A stretch of 64,000 nucleotides of DNA, from assembly GCF_002741015.1 (NCBI RefSeq), contig NZ_CP016617.1:310001-374000 (forward strand), read 5' to 3'. Source of the stretch: Microvirga ossetica (GTDB taxonomy: Bacteria; Pseudomonadota; Alphaproteobacteria; Rhizobiales; Beijerinckiaceae). The notes under the pieces are model-generated. The model was given only the letters and a program-made list of their open reading frames with translations, made no database searches and was not told where the DNA came from. A program made the translations under genes and the position numbers. The first letter of the stretch is position 1. The number at the start of each line of letters is the position of its first letter. Below, in pieces: positions 43,111 to 51,549 of the stretch.

Positions 43111-43347
43111 GTGTTCTTGATCTTCTACCGCTCAGCGTACGTCGCCCTAGCGCTGTATATCGCTGTCTCTGAGTATCAGATGGATGGCGGCTTATTCGAC
43201 GTGATCGCCTATCCATTGATGATCGCACTCGCTCTGGAGGCTCTCTACTGGCTTCAGAGGCTGCAGACTTCCACGCCGCGCATCGTTCTCGGCTGGATGA
43301 AAGCCCGTGAAGATCGGAAGAGGCAACAAAAGGCCGCCACGGAATGA
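43111..43347 (+). CDS. Small hypothetical membrane protein
   Basis: A 78-residue protein with a GTG start. Two hydrophobic segments (FLIFYRSAYVALALYIAV and IAYPLMIALALEALYWL) are followed by a basic tail RIVLGWMKAREDRKRQQK. I do not recognise the family. The IS5 element ends about 65 bases upstream. Composition and hydrophobic pattern support a real gene, but the ribosome site is weak. Confidence 0.5.
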   Translation: MFLIFYRSAYVALALYIAVSEYQMDGGLFDVIAYPLMIALALEALYWLQRLQTSTPRIVLGWMKAREDRKRQQKAATE

Positions 43348-43545
43348 CTGGGCGTCTGCATTGGGATCGGCGCGGGCTTCGCACTTGAGGTGACAGCGGC
43401 CGTAGCTCCAGCACCCTAAGCGGTCGTAGTTCGGGGCCCTGGAGGGCGAGCAGGAATGAGGGTAGATGAACAGCGAGCCAGCCTGACATTCAGACCGAGT
43501 TCACTCCCCAAGGCGCACTCTGAATGTATCGCCTTGGGAGGTAAC

Positions 43546-43854
43546 ATGTTGAAGAAAGTGGTTCTGGCTTTCGCCCTCGCTGCCGCTGGTTTTGCATCCC
43601 AGTCGGCCTCTGCGAGTCCCCAAACAGGTCCTGCAGTTATCACAAACGCTTTGGGCGTTTCGGTTCAGCACATTCAGTACTACGACCCACCACCGCGTTA
43701 TGAGCGCCGGTTTAGTGGCCCTCTACGGCGCGACTACGAACGCCCTTACTGGCGTCGCGGCGATGGCCCACCGCCGTGGGCTCGTCCCTGGTGGCGCCGC
43801 CAATACGAGCGCTCGCATTGGGAGCGGCGTGAGTACTACGGTCGCGGTTGGTAG
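43546..43854 (+). CDS. Small secreted Arg/Tyr/Pro-rich protein
   Basis: A 102-residue exported protein. Residues 1-23 are a Sec signal peptide (MLKKVVLAFALAAAGFASQS then ASA). The mature part is very rich in Arg, Tyr, Trp and Pro (DPPPRYERRF, RRDYERPYWRRGDG, RREYYGRGW). Such low-complexity basic periplasmic proteins are common in Hyphomicrobiales and have no known function. GGGAGGTAAC precedes the ATG at 43546 and a strong terminator follows the stop, so it is a monocistronic unit. Confidence 0.8.
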   Translation: MLKKVVLAFALAAAGFASQSASASPQTGPAVITNALGVSVQHIQYYDPPPRYERRFSGPLRRDYERPYWRRGDGPPPWARPWWRRQYERSHWERREYYGRGW

Positions 43855-43881
43855 GACGGCTACCGTCACAGTACAAAAGAG

Positions 43882-43909
43882 CCCGCTGCGAAACCTCTCA
43901 GCGGGTTTT
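43882..43909 (+). terminator. Rho-independent terminator
   Basis: Stem CCCGCTG (43882-43888) with CAGCGGG (43899-43905), a ten-base loop and a TTTT run, 28 bases after the stop of the small secreted protein. Confidence 0.85.
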
Positions 43910-43964
43910 ATATAAAGCTGACACACTCTGGGTGAAAACCACCGGGAGTGCTTTGTACTTGTAT

Positions 43965-44190
43965 ATCTAGCGGCGCTGACCGAGGGCGATATCGTCGGTC
44001 CGGCGATCGCCGCCGAGGACCTGTTCCAGTACTCCAGCCTGAGCCCGGACATGGGAACGACAATTCGTACTCTCGCAACGCTGTCGCCATGCACGCTGGC
44101 ACTGATGCATGGCCCGTCCTTCTCGGGCGATGGCCGAGCCTCCTTGTCCGCACTGGCAGATGAGTACGACCGCCACACATCAGCCGCAGG
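43965..44190 (+). pseudogene. MBL-fold metallohydrolase, C-terminal remnant
   Basis: One plus-strand frame reads AALTEGDIVGPAIAAEDLFQ, SSLSPDMGTTIRTLATLSPC and TLALMHGPSFSGDGRASLSA, which matches the C-terminal end of an MBL-fold hydrolase family (TLARLAPRTLALMHGPAF type). About 70 codons remain. The metal-binding HxHxDH region is absent, and no start codon or ribosome site is evident. It is a fragment lying between the terminator and the MFS gene. Confidence 0.6.
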
Positions 44191-44239
44191 CAGGCCGTCG
44201 CTCAGGCCACAGCCGCCTAGGGCAGAGCAGGGGGCAGTC

Positions 44240-45487
44240 TCACGACCTTCCTGCCAGGGTCGGTCGTGAGGCCGCTCCCAGCAGACCCACGAAGGCGAGG
44301 TTTAGGCAAGCCAGCACGGAGAGAAGTCCGAGCGCTGCGTCCGGTCCACCGATGCCGATCAGAACTGCCCCGATCGATCGGGACAGGGCCTGGGCCAGCA
44401 GGCTCGGCATTGCCAGCTTGCCCATGAGCGAGGCGTAGCCGTCCGGCCCGAACAGGCTGAGGGGCAGGGTACCCTTCGCGATGGAGCCGATGCCGTTCCC
44501 GGCGCCGTACAGCGCAAGGGCAAGCGCCAGGATCGGGAACCCGAGGAGGAGCAGCAGGATCCCGCACGCAACCAGGGTGACGGAGGCCGCCATGGTCCAG
44601 ATCGGGTGATAGTGGCGGCCGAAGGCCATCTCGACGATGCGGGCGCCGACCTGCGAAGGACCGACGAGCGCGCCGAGGGCGACGGCTGCCGCGAGTCCGA
44701 GCCCCCGTGCCTGGAGGAAGGTGAGCAGGTGCACGGCGATCATGGAGGCGGTTACTGCCCCGAGGGTGAGGACCACGGCGAGGAGCGCGAACGCGCGCGC
44801 ACGCCGGATGTCGGACAGAGGGGCTGGGGAGGACAGCACGGGCTGCGTGCCGGAGGATTTGCCGCCGCTCGAAGATAAATCGATGCCGGGAACGAGGAAG
44901 GCGTGCAGCGGAAGGGACACGAGGACGTGGATCGCGGCGTAGGCCGCGCAGGCACCGCGCCAGCCGAAGTGCTCGACGAGCCAGGCGCTGAGCGGCCAGC
45001 AGACCGTGCTGGCGAATCCGCCCCACAGGGTCAGGGTGGTGATGGCGCGCCGGGCGTCCTTCCCGTACAGGCGCCCGAGTGTGGCGAACCCCGCGTCGTA
45101 GAGACCCGACCCCATGCCGACGCCCATCACGAGCCAAGCCATCAGGTAGACGGGAAGGCTGTGGGCGAGCGCGAGGGTCGCGAGTCCGGCGGCGAGCAGG
45201 ACCGAGCTGGCGACGAGGACCGAACGGCCACCCCTGGCATCGATCGTGCGCCCGACCCGGGGTGCGATCAGCCCTGCCGCGAGCAGACCCACGGACAGGC
45301 CGCCGACGACCCACCCGAGCGACCATCCGGTGTCGGCGGCGATCGGCTGCGCGAGTACGGCGGGCAGATAGAAGGACGATCCCCAGGCGAGGATCTGCGT
45401 GATCCCGAGGGCGGTAATGACCACCCTCGGGCTTGGCTTCGGCATGGCGGGACCGCTCGTCAGGGACTCGCTCACGGGATTCGACAC
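44240..45487 (-). CDS. MFS transporter in the arsR-linked operon
   Basis: A 415-residue major facilitator protein with twelve predicted membrane helices. The helix 2-3 loop motif is RVGRTIDARGGRSVL, the family A-motif. It starts with a GTG at 45487, nine bases after the flavoprotein gene stop, and so is the last gene of the arsR-led operon. MFS exporters are found in arsenic clusters (ArsJ, ArsK), and this neighbourhood suggests export of an arsenical or another thiol-reactive compound. The sequence alone does not fix the substrate. Confidence 0.85.
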   Translation of the reverse strand: MSNPVSESLTSGPAMPKPSPRVVITALGITQILAWGSSFYLPAVLAQPIAADTGWSLGWVVGGLSVGLLAAGLIAPRVGRTIDARGGRSVLVASSVLLAAGLATLALAHSLPVYLMAWLVMGVGMGSGLYDAGFATLGRLYGKDARRAITTLTLWGGFASTVCWPLSAWLVEHFGWRGACAAYAAIHVLVSLPLHAFLVPGIDLSSSGGKSSGTQPVLSSPAPLSDIRRARAFALLAVVLTLGAVTASMIAVHLLTFLQARGLGLAAAVALGALVGPSQVGARIVEMAFGRHYHPIWTMAASVTLVACGILLLLLGFPILALALALYGAGNGIGSIAKGTLPLSLFGPDGYASLMGKLAMPSLLAQALSRSIGAVLIGIGGPDAALGLLSVLACLNLAFVGLLGAASRPTLAGRS

Positions 45488-45496
45488 GTGCGGATC

Positions 45497-46927
45497 TCAG
45501 CAGCAGCTTACAGATTCCGCAACCGTCTCCGGCGTCCTCGCGGGACCGCATCCGCAGCCCGACTGGCCTTCGGCCTTGGCCTCGGCGTCCGCGGCGCAGC
45601 AGTCGTCGACGGCTGCCGAGGCGGGACGGCCGCAGCATCCGGAGGATGCCTTCGCACCGTCGACCGGAATGTTCGTCGAGCACACTCCCGTCTCCGGCAG
45701 CACCAGGTGAATGTCGTCCGCTGCGGAGAGGTCTCCGGCGATCGCCGCCACGACCGAGCGGACCTGCTCGTAGCCGGTCAGCATCAGGAAGGTCGGCGCA
45801 CGGCCATAGCTCTTGATACCGACCGTGTAGAAGCCGGGCTCCGGATGGGCGAGCTCGCGGTGGCCGTGCGGCGGAACCGATCCGCACGAGTGTTCATTGG
45901 GATCGATCAGCGGGCCGAGCGCCTTCGAGCTCTCAAGCCACGGGTCGAGGTCGAGTCGCAGTTCACGGGTCAGGTTGAGGTCCGGGCGCTGTCCGGTCGC
46001 GACGACGATCCGGTCGACGGGGCCGACCTCGCGGATGCCGTTTGCCGTTTCGCCCTGGACCATAACCTGCCCGTCGATGGCACGGATGCGTGTGGCGGAG
46101 AACCCGGCCACGAGGGTGACCCGTCCGCTGTCGACGAGCGCCTTGAGCCTGGAGCCGAGCTCGCCGCGGGCCGGAAGCTGGTCGGCCCGTTCGCCACCAT
46201 AGACCCGCATCAGGTTCTCGCCGCGGGTGGCCCAGACGACGGAGGTCCGAGAATCCCGTTCGGCCAATCGGGCCAGATCGAGAAGCACGTTGGCAGCCGA
46301 GTGCCCGGCGCCGACCACCAGGATTGTCTTGCCTTCGTAGGCGGCGCGGTCGCGGCCGAGCACGTCCGGGATGCCGTAAGCAATGCTCCGGGCATTCTCG
46401 GACTCGCCCTCGGCCAGGATTCCGCCCGCACCCAAGGGATTCGGGGCCGTCCACGTCCCTGAGGCGTCGATCACCGCCCGGGCCAGGTCGCGCCGGATGG
46501 CGCCGTTGCCGTTGGAGACGGCAAGCACGAAGGGCTTGATCTCGCGCCCCCAGCTGAGCACCTTGTCCACGCCCTGTCGGGTGATGGCCGAGACCTTGGC
46601 GTCCGTCTCGATCACCGTTGCCATCGCGGGGACTTCGGACAGCGGCTTGAGGTAGGCCTCGTACAGGTCCGTCCCCGTCGGCATCGCCTTGCCAGGAGGC
46701 TCCTGCCAGCCGTGGGCTTGGAGCAGGGTTCGGGCTGCCGCGTCGGTGTTGTACTCCCACGGCGAGAACAGGCGGACGCGGCCCCAATCCTTGACGTTGG
46801 CGGCGACGGTGGCGCTTGCCTCGTAGACCTTCACGGGCAGGCCGCGCCGGATCAGGTGGGCGGCGGCGGCGAGGCCAATCGGACCTGCACCGATGACGGC
46901 AATGGGGAGGGCATTGGACGAGGTCAT
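45497..46927 (-). CDS. NAD(P)/FAD flavoprotein with cysteine-rich tail (ArsO-like)
   Basis: A 476-residue flavoprotein. The FAD motif is IAVIGAGPIGLAAAAHLIRR near the N terminus and the NAD(P) motif ILVVGAGHSAANVLL near residue 205, the arrangement of flavin-containing monooxygenases and ArsO-type proteins. The last 70 residues hold nine cysteines (GCCGRP, DDCCAAD, GCGCGP, a terminal CC), a probable soft-metal or metalloid binding tail. The ATG at 46927 follows AAGGAGC. Genes for an ArsR regulator and an MFS exporter flank it in the same operon. Oxidation of an arsenical is a reasonable role but is not shown by sequence. Confidence 0.85.
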   Translation of the reverse strand: MTSSNALPIAVIGAGPIGLAAAAHLIRRGLPVKVYEASATVAANVKDWGRVRLFSPWEYNTDAAARTLLQAHGWQEPPGKAMPTGTDLYEAYLKPLSEVPAMATVIETDAKVSAITRQGVDKVLSWGREIKPFVLAVSNGNGAIRRDLARAVIDASGTWTAPNPLGAGGILAEGESENARSIAYGIPDVLGRDRAAYEGKTILVVGAGHSAANVLLDLARLAERDSRTSVVWATRGENLMRVYGGERADQLPARGELGSRLKALVDSGRVTLVAGFSATRIRAIDGQVMVQGETANGIREVGPVDRIVVATGQRPDLNLTRELRLDLDPWLESSKALGPLIDPNEHSCGSVPPHGHRELAHPEPGFYTVGIKSYGRAPTFLMLTGYEQVRSVVAAIAGDLSAADDIHLVLPETGVCSTNIPVDGAKASSGCCGRPASAAVDDCCAADAEAKAEGQSGCGCGPARTPETVAESVSCC

Positions 46928-46941
46928 GGGAAGCTCCTTGG

Positions 46942-47193
46942 TCAGGATCGGCAGCAGGGGACGGGTCCGGGAGCGAGGGCGTTGCGCAAGCGGGTCATGA
47001 GTTCGGCCCAGCGATGGGCCGCCTTGGAGCGGCAAGCGGGCAGCAACCGCTCCACGGGGACGGCATAGAGGTTAGTGCGCCGCAAGCCGATGTCCCGCAG
47101 GAGATGATCGTCGAGATCGTCTAACGACAGCATTTCGCTGTGGGTGGTGGCCGAGCGTTCCCGGCCGAGGCGGGAAGAGAGAAGGATCAGCAT
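46942..47193 (-). CDS. DUF1127 protein with C-terminal cysteines
   Basis: An 83-residue protein with a central DUF1127 motif, SLDDLDDHLLRDIGLRRTNL, preceded by a short hydrophobic start (MLILLSSRLGRE). DUF1127 proteins are small, Arg-rich regulators of RNA or phosphate metabolism in alphaproteobacteria. This one has an extra C-terminal extension ending PVPCCRS. AGGAG six bases before the ATG at 47193 decides the start over one five codons earlier. It lies between arsR and the flavoprotein, 14 bases from the latter, and so belongs to the operon. Confidence 0.8.
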   Translation of the reverse strand: MLILLSSRLGRERSATTHSEMLSLDDLDDHLLRDIGLRRTNLYAVPVERLLPACRSKAAHRWAELMTRLRNALAPGPVPCCRS

Positions 47194-47210
47194 CAGTATC
47201 TCCTGCATCG

Positions 47211-47234
47211 CTATTTCCGGTAGGATGGAAATAG
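47211..47234 (-). promoter_or_regulatory. Inverted repeat between arsR and the DUF1127 gene
   Basis: CTATTTCC (47211-47218) and GGAAATAG (47227-47234) are perfect 8-base arms with an 8-base spacer. The repeat lies just upstream of the DUF1127 start and may be an internal ArsR operator or an mRNA hairpin. A TATTTCC half-site is also found in the dyad upstream of arsR. Confidence 0.6.
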
Positions 47235-47248
47235 TCGGCAAAAATAAA

Positions 47249-47566
47249 TCAAGCGGCGTTCTCCGCCTGGGCTCCGCATCCGGCATCGGCGCAGCACTCG
47301 TCGGCGAGGAAGCCGATGAGGCCGTTCATCGCCGGGTAGTTGGCCCGGCAGATTAGGGTCGTGGCCTGCCGCTCCTGCGTCACCAACCCGGTCAGCAGGA
47401 GCCGCTGGAGGTGATGCGAGAGCGTCGATCCCGGAATGCCGAGGCGCTCCTGGATCTGCCCGACGGGCAGGCCCGCCTCTCCGGCCCGGACGAGAGTGCG
47501 GTAGACCTGGAGCCGGGTGGTGTTCCCAAGCGCTTCGAGCTGCTTAGCTGCTTGTTCGACGTTCAT
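47249..47566 (-). CDS. arsR: ArsR family metalloregulator
   Basis: A 105-residue ArsR/SmtB repressor. The winged helix includes EALGNTTRLQVYRTLVRAGE and GIPGSTLSHHLQRLLLTGLV. The canonical ELCVCD-type site on the recognition helix is absent; instead cysteines lie at 73, 91, 92 and 97 (LICRAN, DECCADAGCG), as in ArsR proteins that bind As(III) at the C terminus. The start at 47566 (MNVEQAAKQLEAL) is chosen because the family begins there; codons upstream have no similarity. It leads the operon with DUF1127, flavoprotein and MFS genes. Confidence 0.92.
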   Translation of the reverse strand: MNVEQAAKQLEALGNTTRLQVYRTLVRAGEAGLPVGQIQERLGIPGSTLSHHLQRLLLTGLVTQERQATTLICRANYPAMNGLIGFLADECCADAGCGAQAENAA

Positions 47567-47602
47567 GGAAATACCTTGGGCCTGTGTGCGTGCTGCGTCA
47601 AG

Positions 47603-47622
47603 CGATATTTCCAGAAAGATCG
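47603..47622 (-). promoter_or_regulatory. Candidate ArsR operator upstream of arsR
   Basis: CGATATTTCC and AGAAAGATCG form an imperfect dyad about 40-55 bases before the arsR start, in the divergent region shared with the FAD monooxygenase gene. The TATTTCC core recurs in the inverted repeat at 47211-47234. Binding by ArsR is inferred. Confidence 0.5.
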
Positions 47623-47877
47623 AATTATCGTGCCCTGGGCTGAGTGGCGGGTTCTCAAATCCACCTGCCCTACTTTCTGGACTATCCCCGAGCCGACGAA
47701 GGGCACCCGGGTTCGTCGTGCCAGGAGCACAGTGCCATCGGCGACGCTTCGACATCCTGGCGGCTGCCGTCGGTCGCGGGGGCGTTTGGGCCGTTGGCGA
47801 TGACAGGCCACTGAGTCCAGCCGGCCGGCTGGCGTGTGTGGGTGCCGGGGCGAGCATGGGCTGCGAGGGGGCGACGG

Positions 47878-49413
47878 ATGTCTGACACGCAAGTGCTTAT
47901 CGTGGGCGCCGGGCCGACCGGTCTGGTTCTGGCCCTCTGGCTGAACCGGCTCGGACTCCGCCTGCGCATCCTCGACAAGACGCCGGAACCCGGGACCACG
48001 TCACGGGCCCTGGTGGTCCACGCGCGGACGCTCGAGTTCTACCGGCAGGTCGGCCTGGCCGAGGCGGTGGTCGATCAGGGACTGGAATTCACGGCCGCAA
48101 ACCTGTGGGTGAGGGGCCGGAAAGCCGCCCGTGTCGGCTTCGGCGCGATGGGGCAAGGCTTGAGTCCTTTCCCGTACCTGGTGATCTTCCCGCAGGACGA
48201 GCACGAGCGGCTCCTGATCGACCGGTTGAGCGAGACGGGGATCGAGGTCGAGCGCCGGACCGAGCTCCTCGGCTTCGAGGATAACGGCGAGCGCGTGCGG
48301 GCACGCCTGAGGCGGCCGGACGGGACCGAGGAGGTGTGCGAAGCGGCCTATCTCGCGGGGTGCGACGGAGCCCATTCCACCGTGCGCGATGTCCTGGGCA
48401 TCGGCTTCCCGGGCGGCGCCTACACCCGTGTGTACTACGTGGCCGATGTGGCGGCGAACGGCTCGGTGATGGACGGCGAACTGCACGTAGCCCTGGACGA
48501 CACGGATTTCCTGGCGGTATTTCCCATGGCAGGTTCGGGGCGGGCCCGCCTGATCGGCACGGTGCGGGAGGAGACGCAAGCCCCACGCGAGCCCCTGGCG
48601 TGGCAGGACGTCAGCCCCCACATGCTCGAGCGGCTGAGCATTCAAGTCGAGCGGGTGAACTGGTTTTCAACCTACCATGTGCACCATCGTGTGGCGGACC
48701 ATTTCCAGCAAGGCCGCGCCTTCCTGCTCGGCGATGCCGCGCACATCCACAGCCCCGTGGGCGCGCAGGGCATGAACACCGGCATCGGGGATGCCGTGAA
48801 CCTGGCCTGGAAGCTGGCGGCCGTCCTGCACGGGCGGGCCGGGACGCCGCTGCTGCACACCTACGAGCCTGAGCGGATCGCCTTCGCCCGGCGCCTGGTG
48901 GCGACGACCGACCAGGCTTTCACGGTGGTGACCAGCCCGGGCCCGCTCGCCCGGTTTATCCGCGTCGCGGTCGCGCCACGCCTGCTGCCAGTCCTGTTCA
49001 CGGCGGCGTTCGTGCGCCGTTTCATGTTCCGCACGATCTCGCAGATCGGGGTGACTTATCGCGGCAGCCGCCTGAGCGAGGGCCGCGCCGGCAGCGTCAG
49101 GGGCGGCGACCGCCTGCCTTGGGTCACGACGGCCAGCAGCGCGGATCAGGAAGACGACAATTTCGCGCCGCTAAGATCACTCGACTGGCAGGCTCACGTC
49201 TATGGTGAGTGCGGCGCCGGGATCGCGGAGGCCTGCACCAGAAGGGGATTGGCGCTGCACGTGTTCCCCTGGCAACCCACGACAGCGCGCGCGGGCCTCA
49301 AGCGGGGCGCCGTGTACCTGGTGCGTCCGGATGGCCATATCGGCTTGGCCGATCCGGACGCCAGCCCGGCCAGGCTGGAACAGTACCTGGACACGCGGGG
49401 CGTGCATCCCTGA
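47878..49413 (+). CDS. FAD-dependent aromatic-type monooxygenase
   Basis: A 511-residue group A flavoprotein monooxygenase of the PHBH/PheA type. FAD motif [20 protein letters not shown] at the N terminus, the DG motif [15 protein letters not shown] near residue 160 and the GD motif [20 protein letters not shown] near 285 are intact. A thioredoxin-like C-terminal region (about 400-511) includes [20 protein letters not shown], as in pentachlorophenol and resorcinol hydroxylases. It is transcribed divergently from arsR with 311 bases between the starts, so shared control is possible. Substrate unknown. Confidence 0.9.
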   Translation: MSDTQVLIVGAGPTGLVLALWLNRLGLRLRILDKTPEPGTTSRALVVHARTLEFYRQVGLAEAVVDQGLEFTAANLWVRGRKAARVGFGAMGQGLSPFPYLVIFPQDEHERLLIDRLSETGIEVERRTELLGFEDNGERVRARLRRPDGTEEVCEAAYLAGCDGAHSTVRDVLGIGFPGGAYTRVYYVADVAANGSVMDGELHVALDDTDFLAVFPMAGSGRARLIGTVREETQAPREPLAWQDVSPHMLERLSIQVERVNWFSTYHVHHRVADHFQQGRAFLLGDAAHIHSPVGAQGMNTGIGDAVNLAWKLAAVLHGRAGTPLLHTYEPERIAFARRLVATTDQAFTVVTSPGPLARFIRVAVAPRLLPVLFTAAFVRRFMFRTISQIGVTYRGSRLSEGRAGSVRGGDRLPWVTTASSADQEDDNFAPLRSLDWQAHVYGECGAGIAEACTRRGLALHVFPWQPTTARAGLKRGAVYLVRPDGHIGLADPDASPARLEQYLDTRGVHP

Positions 49414-49454
49414 GCACCGCACGCCGGGAGAGGGATCAGGCTCGCGCCACGCGG

Positions 49455-49635
49455 TTCTCGGTCCAAGCAGTATGATGGCCGCGCCGCCGAGGCAGATGCT
49501 CGCGCCCGTGCCGTCCCGGCGGTCGGGACGGACCCCTTCGACGGCCCAGAGCCTGAGCAGGGAGGCGACGATGTAGACGCCGACGTAGGCCGCGTAGGCC
49601 CGTCCGGCGGCATCGCTATCGACGAGGGGCGAGGA
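49455..49635 (-). pseudogene. YnfA family (UPF0060) membrane protein, C-terminal fragment
   Basis: The minus strand between about 49630 and 49460 reads [39 protein letters not shown] and [17 protein letters not shown], which corresponds to the second half of a YnfA-family protein ([16 protein letters not shown] type). The N-terminal helices are missing, and at the 3' side the frame runs on without a stop into antisense of the monooxygenase gene. It is a truncated remnant. Confidence 0.7.
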
Positions 49636-49695
49636 CGCCCAACTCGGGGAACTCGGCTCATTGAGCTGACTTCGGATCAGCGGCCGTCGATACGC

Positions 49696-49881
49696 CTACT
49701 CGGCCGCCTTGACCTCGTGCCTTATGGCTTCCGCAGCAAGCTGCTTGGCCTCCTTCTCGGCCGCTTCCTTGCGCTGGCTGTAGCGGTCGGTGAGGGAATC
49801 CGAGCGGTCGCGGGTCAGGAGCGTGAATTTCACCAGCTCCTCCATCACGTCCACAACCCGGTCGTAGTAGGAGGACGGCAT
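49696..49881 (-). CDS. Small hypothetical protein
   Basis: A 61-residue helical, charged protein: [20 protein letters not shown], then a long Lys/Glu/Ala helix ([20 protein letters not shown]). GGAGAA lies just upstream of the ATG at 49881. I do not recognise the family. It sits between gene remnants and may itself be the only intact survivor of an older cluster. Confidence 0.55.
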   Translation of the reverse strand: MPSSYYDRVVDVMEELVKFTLLTRDRSDSLTDRYSQRKEAAEKEAKQLAAEAIRHEVKAAE

Positions 49882-49889
49882 GGCAGTTC

Positions 49890-50110
49890 TCCGTGTTCGT
49901 GGCCGCCATGGTCGCCGGCATGGCCCTGTTCCGGATCGTGCCGTCTGACTGGCCGCAGGTCACCTTTCGGCGCAGCTCTGTGGGAGTGATGGACGATGCC
50001 TGATCCCATGACAGGTGCTCTCGCCACGTGATCCGGCGGGATCGGCGGCCTTGTCCTCGGCCTGGTCGGCGACGGCGGATCCACCTTCGCGGTGCCGCTC
50101 TTGATGGTGG
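49890..50110 (+). pseudogene. TauE/SafE-family permease remnant and preceding fragment
   Basis: From ATG 50005 the plus strand reads MTGALAT, then a TGA stop, then SGGIGGLVLGLVGDGGSTFA and VPLLMVAF. This is the first helix of TauE/SafE sulfite exporter-like permeases (GLVLGLVGGGGSILAVPLL type), after which similarity ends near 50110. Before it, a frame reads [20 protein letters not shown], possibly the end of another membrane protein. Both are decayed. The right side carries IS110, about 390 bases away. Confidence 0.6.
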
Positions 50111-50480
50111 CATTCACTATCGCCTTCAATAGTCTCGTTTTGGCACGTCCAGGAAGTAGGGCGAATGTCTGCGTTGGCATAGAAGACCAGATGTTTCAGA
50201 CCGGCAGGTTCCATCGCTTCCTGACCCCGATTTATGGACCGGCCGTGTGTCGCAAGAGGCATGTGAGATGGTGAGGTTGGTCTTGCGCTAATATATCCGG
50301 CCTTTTGCGGAGCAAGGCTCCCGGCCATCATGGGTATCCGCGCACATCGGTTCTCATTAGCGGACCGGCCCTTTCGGCCATCGGGGTCACCAGAGCACCA
50401 ATGTGACGGCGCGACCGCTCTCCATCTCGTCTTCCTCTCGCAGACCTCGGCGAGCTCCAAGCGGTTGATGCAGGGCAGGG
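50111..50480. other. Intergenic, no gene recognised
   Basis: About 370 bases between the permease remnant and the IS110 transposase. No RNA or coding similarity seen. It should contain the 3' flank of IS110. Confidence 0.4.
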
Positions 50481-50496
50481 TAGGGCGATGCTACCC

Positions 50497-51549
50497 TTAG
50501 CCCATCACAGCCGCTGTCCGGGGTTCATAAGTCCGGTTCTGGCTCAGCACACTCCAGGCGATGCGGGCCAGCTTGTTGGCCAGAGCCGCCGCCAGCACGT
50601 TGTGGTGCAGGCGCATCGAGGCGGCTATCAGCCATTCACCAAAGCTGTGCTGGCGCCACTTCGCGGGCCAGAGCAGCAGCACGCGAGCGGCTTGGACCAG
50701 GAGGGAGCGGAGATAGGTGTTGCCGCGCTTGGACAGGCGGCCCAGCACGGTTCTGTCACCGGTGGAGATCTGGCGCGGAACCAAGCCGAGCCACGCTCCG
50801 AAGTCGCGGCCGCGTTGGAAAGCCGCCCCATTGCCGATCGTTGCCACCATGGCACTGGCGATGATCGGCCCGACACCCGGCACGCTCATCAGGCGCTGGC
50901 AGGCCTCGTCCGCCGCCACCAAAGCTTCAATCTCACCGGTCACTGCATCAATGCACTCGTCGAGATGCTGCCAGTCCTGCATCAGGCCTTCGATTAGGTG
51001 CGTCATCCGAGGCGTGAGCACGTCCGTTCGCTGAGCGAGAATATCCGGCAAAGCCTGACGCAGCGAACGTAGCCTCTGGCGCACCGGAATCCCGCGCTCC
51101 AGCAGAAAGGCACGGATCTGGTTGAGGACTGCCGTGCGTTGGCTCACCAGTCGTGCGCGAACACGATGAAGAGCTTGCAGGTCGAGTTGCTCGACGCTCT
51201 TGGTGGGCACAAACCGCATGGTGGGCCGCTGCACGGCTTCAGCGATGGCCTCAGCATCACGAAAGTCATTCTTGTGGCTTTTGCGGAAGGGTGACACGAA
51301 CTGGGCTGGCATCAGCTTCACATCATGACCGAGCGCCAGCAACTGACGGCTGAGATGGTGGGCACCGACACAGGCCTCCATGCCGATCAGACACGCCGCC
51401 ATGTTGGCGAGACGTGCCTCGACCTGTCCCGGGGAGAGCTTCTGGCGCAGGACAATGACGCCGCGGATATCTAGGCCAACGACGTGGAAGCTGTTCTTGC
51501 CGATGTCGATCCCAAGGGTGGCAATAGGCGGAAGCGGAGCTGTGGGCAT
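50497..51549 (-). CDS. IS110 family transposase
   Basis: A 350-residue transposase/recombinase with the N-terminal DEDD domain (TLGIDIGKNSFHVVGLD; FRKSHKNDFRDAEAIAEA) and the C-terminal transposase_20 domain (LMSVPGVGPIIASAMVATIG, GLVPRQISTGDRTVLGRLSK, RGNTYLRSLLVQ). The catalytic serine of the C-terminal domain lies in this last region. IS110 elements lack inverted repeats and are guided by a bridge RNA from the non-coding ends; the left flank before the start (51550-51700) is where that RNA would lie. The gene is intact. Confidence 0.93.
   Translation of the reverse strand: MPTAPLPPIATLGIDIGKNSFHVVGLDIRGVIVLRQKLSPGQVEARLANMAACLIGMEACVGAHHLSRQLLALGHDVKLMPAQFVSPFRKSHKNDFRDAEAIAEAVQRPTMRFVPTKSVEQLDLQALHRVRARLVSQRTAVLNQIRAFLLERGIPVRQRLRSLRQALPDILAQRTDVLTPRMTHLIEGLMQDWQHLDECIDAVTGEIEALVAADEACQRLMSVPGVGPIIASAMVATIGNGAAFQRGRDFGAWLGLVPRQISTGDRTVLGRLSKRGNTYLRSLLVQAARVLLLWPAKWRQHSFGEWLIAASMRLHHNVLAAALANKLARIAWSVLSQNRTYEPRTAAVMG

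Noticed and set aside
44903..46462. A 519-codon plus-strand frame opposite the MFS and flavoprotein genes
   Set aside because: Antisense shadow; no recognisable motif, composition typical of high-GC complement.
47211..47234. A rho-independent terminator after arsR
   Set aside because: The arms are AT-rich and short, the spacer is eight bases and there is no T-run. An operator or weak hairpin is a better reading.
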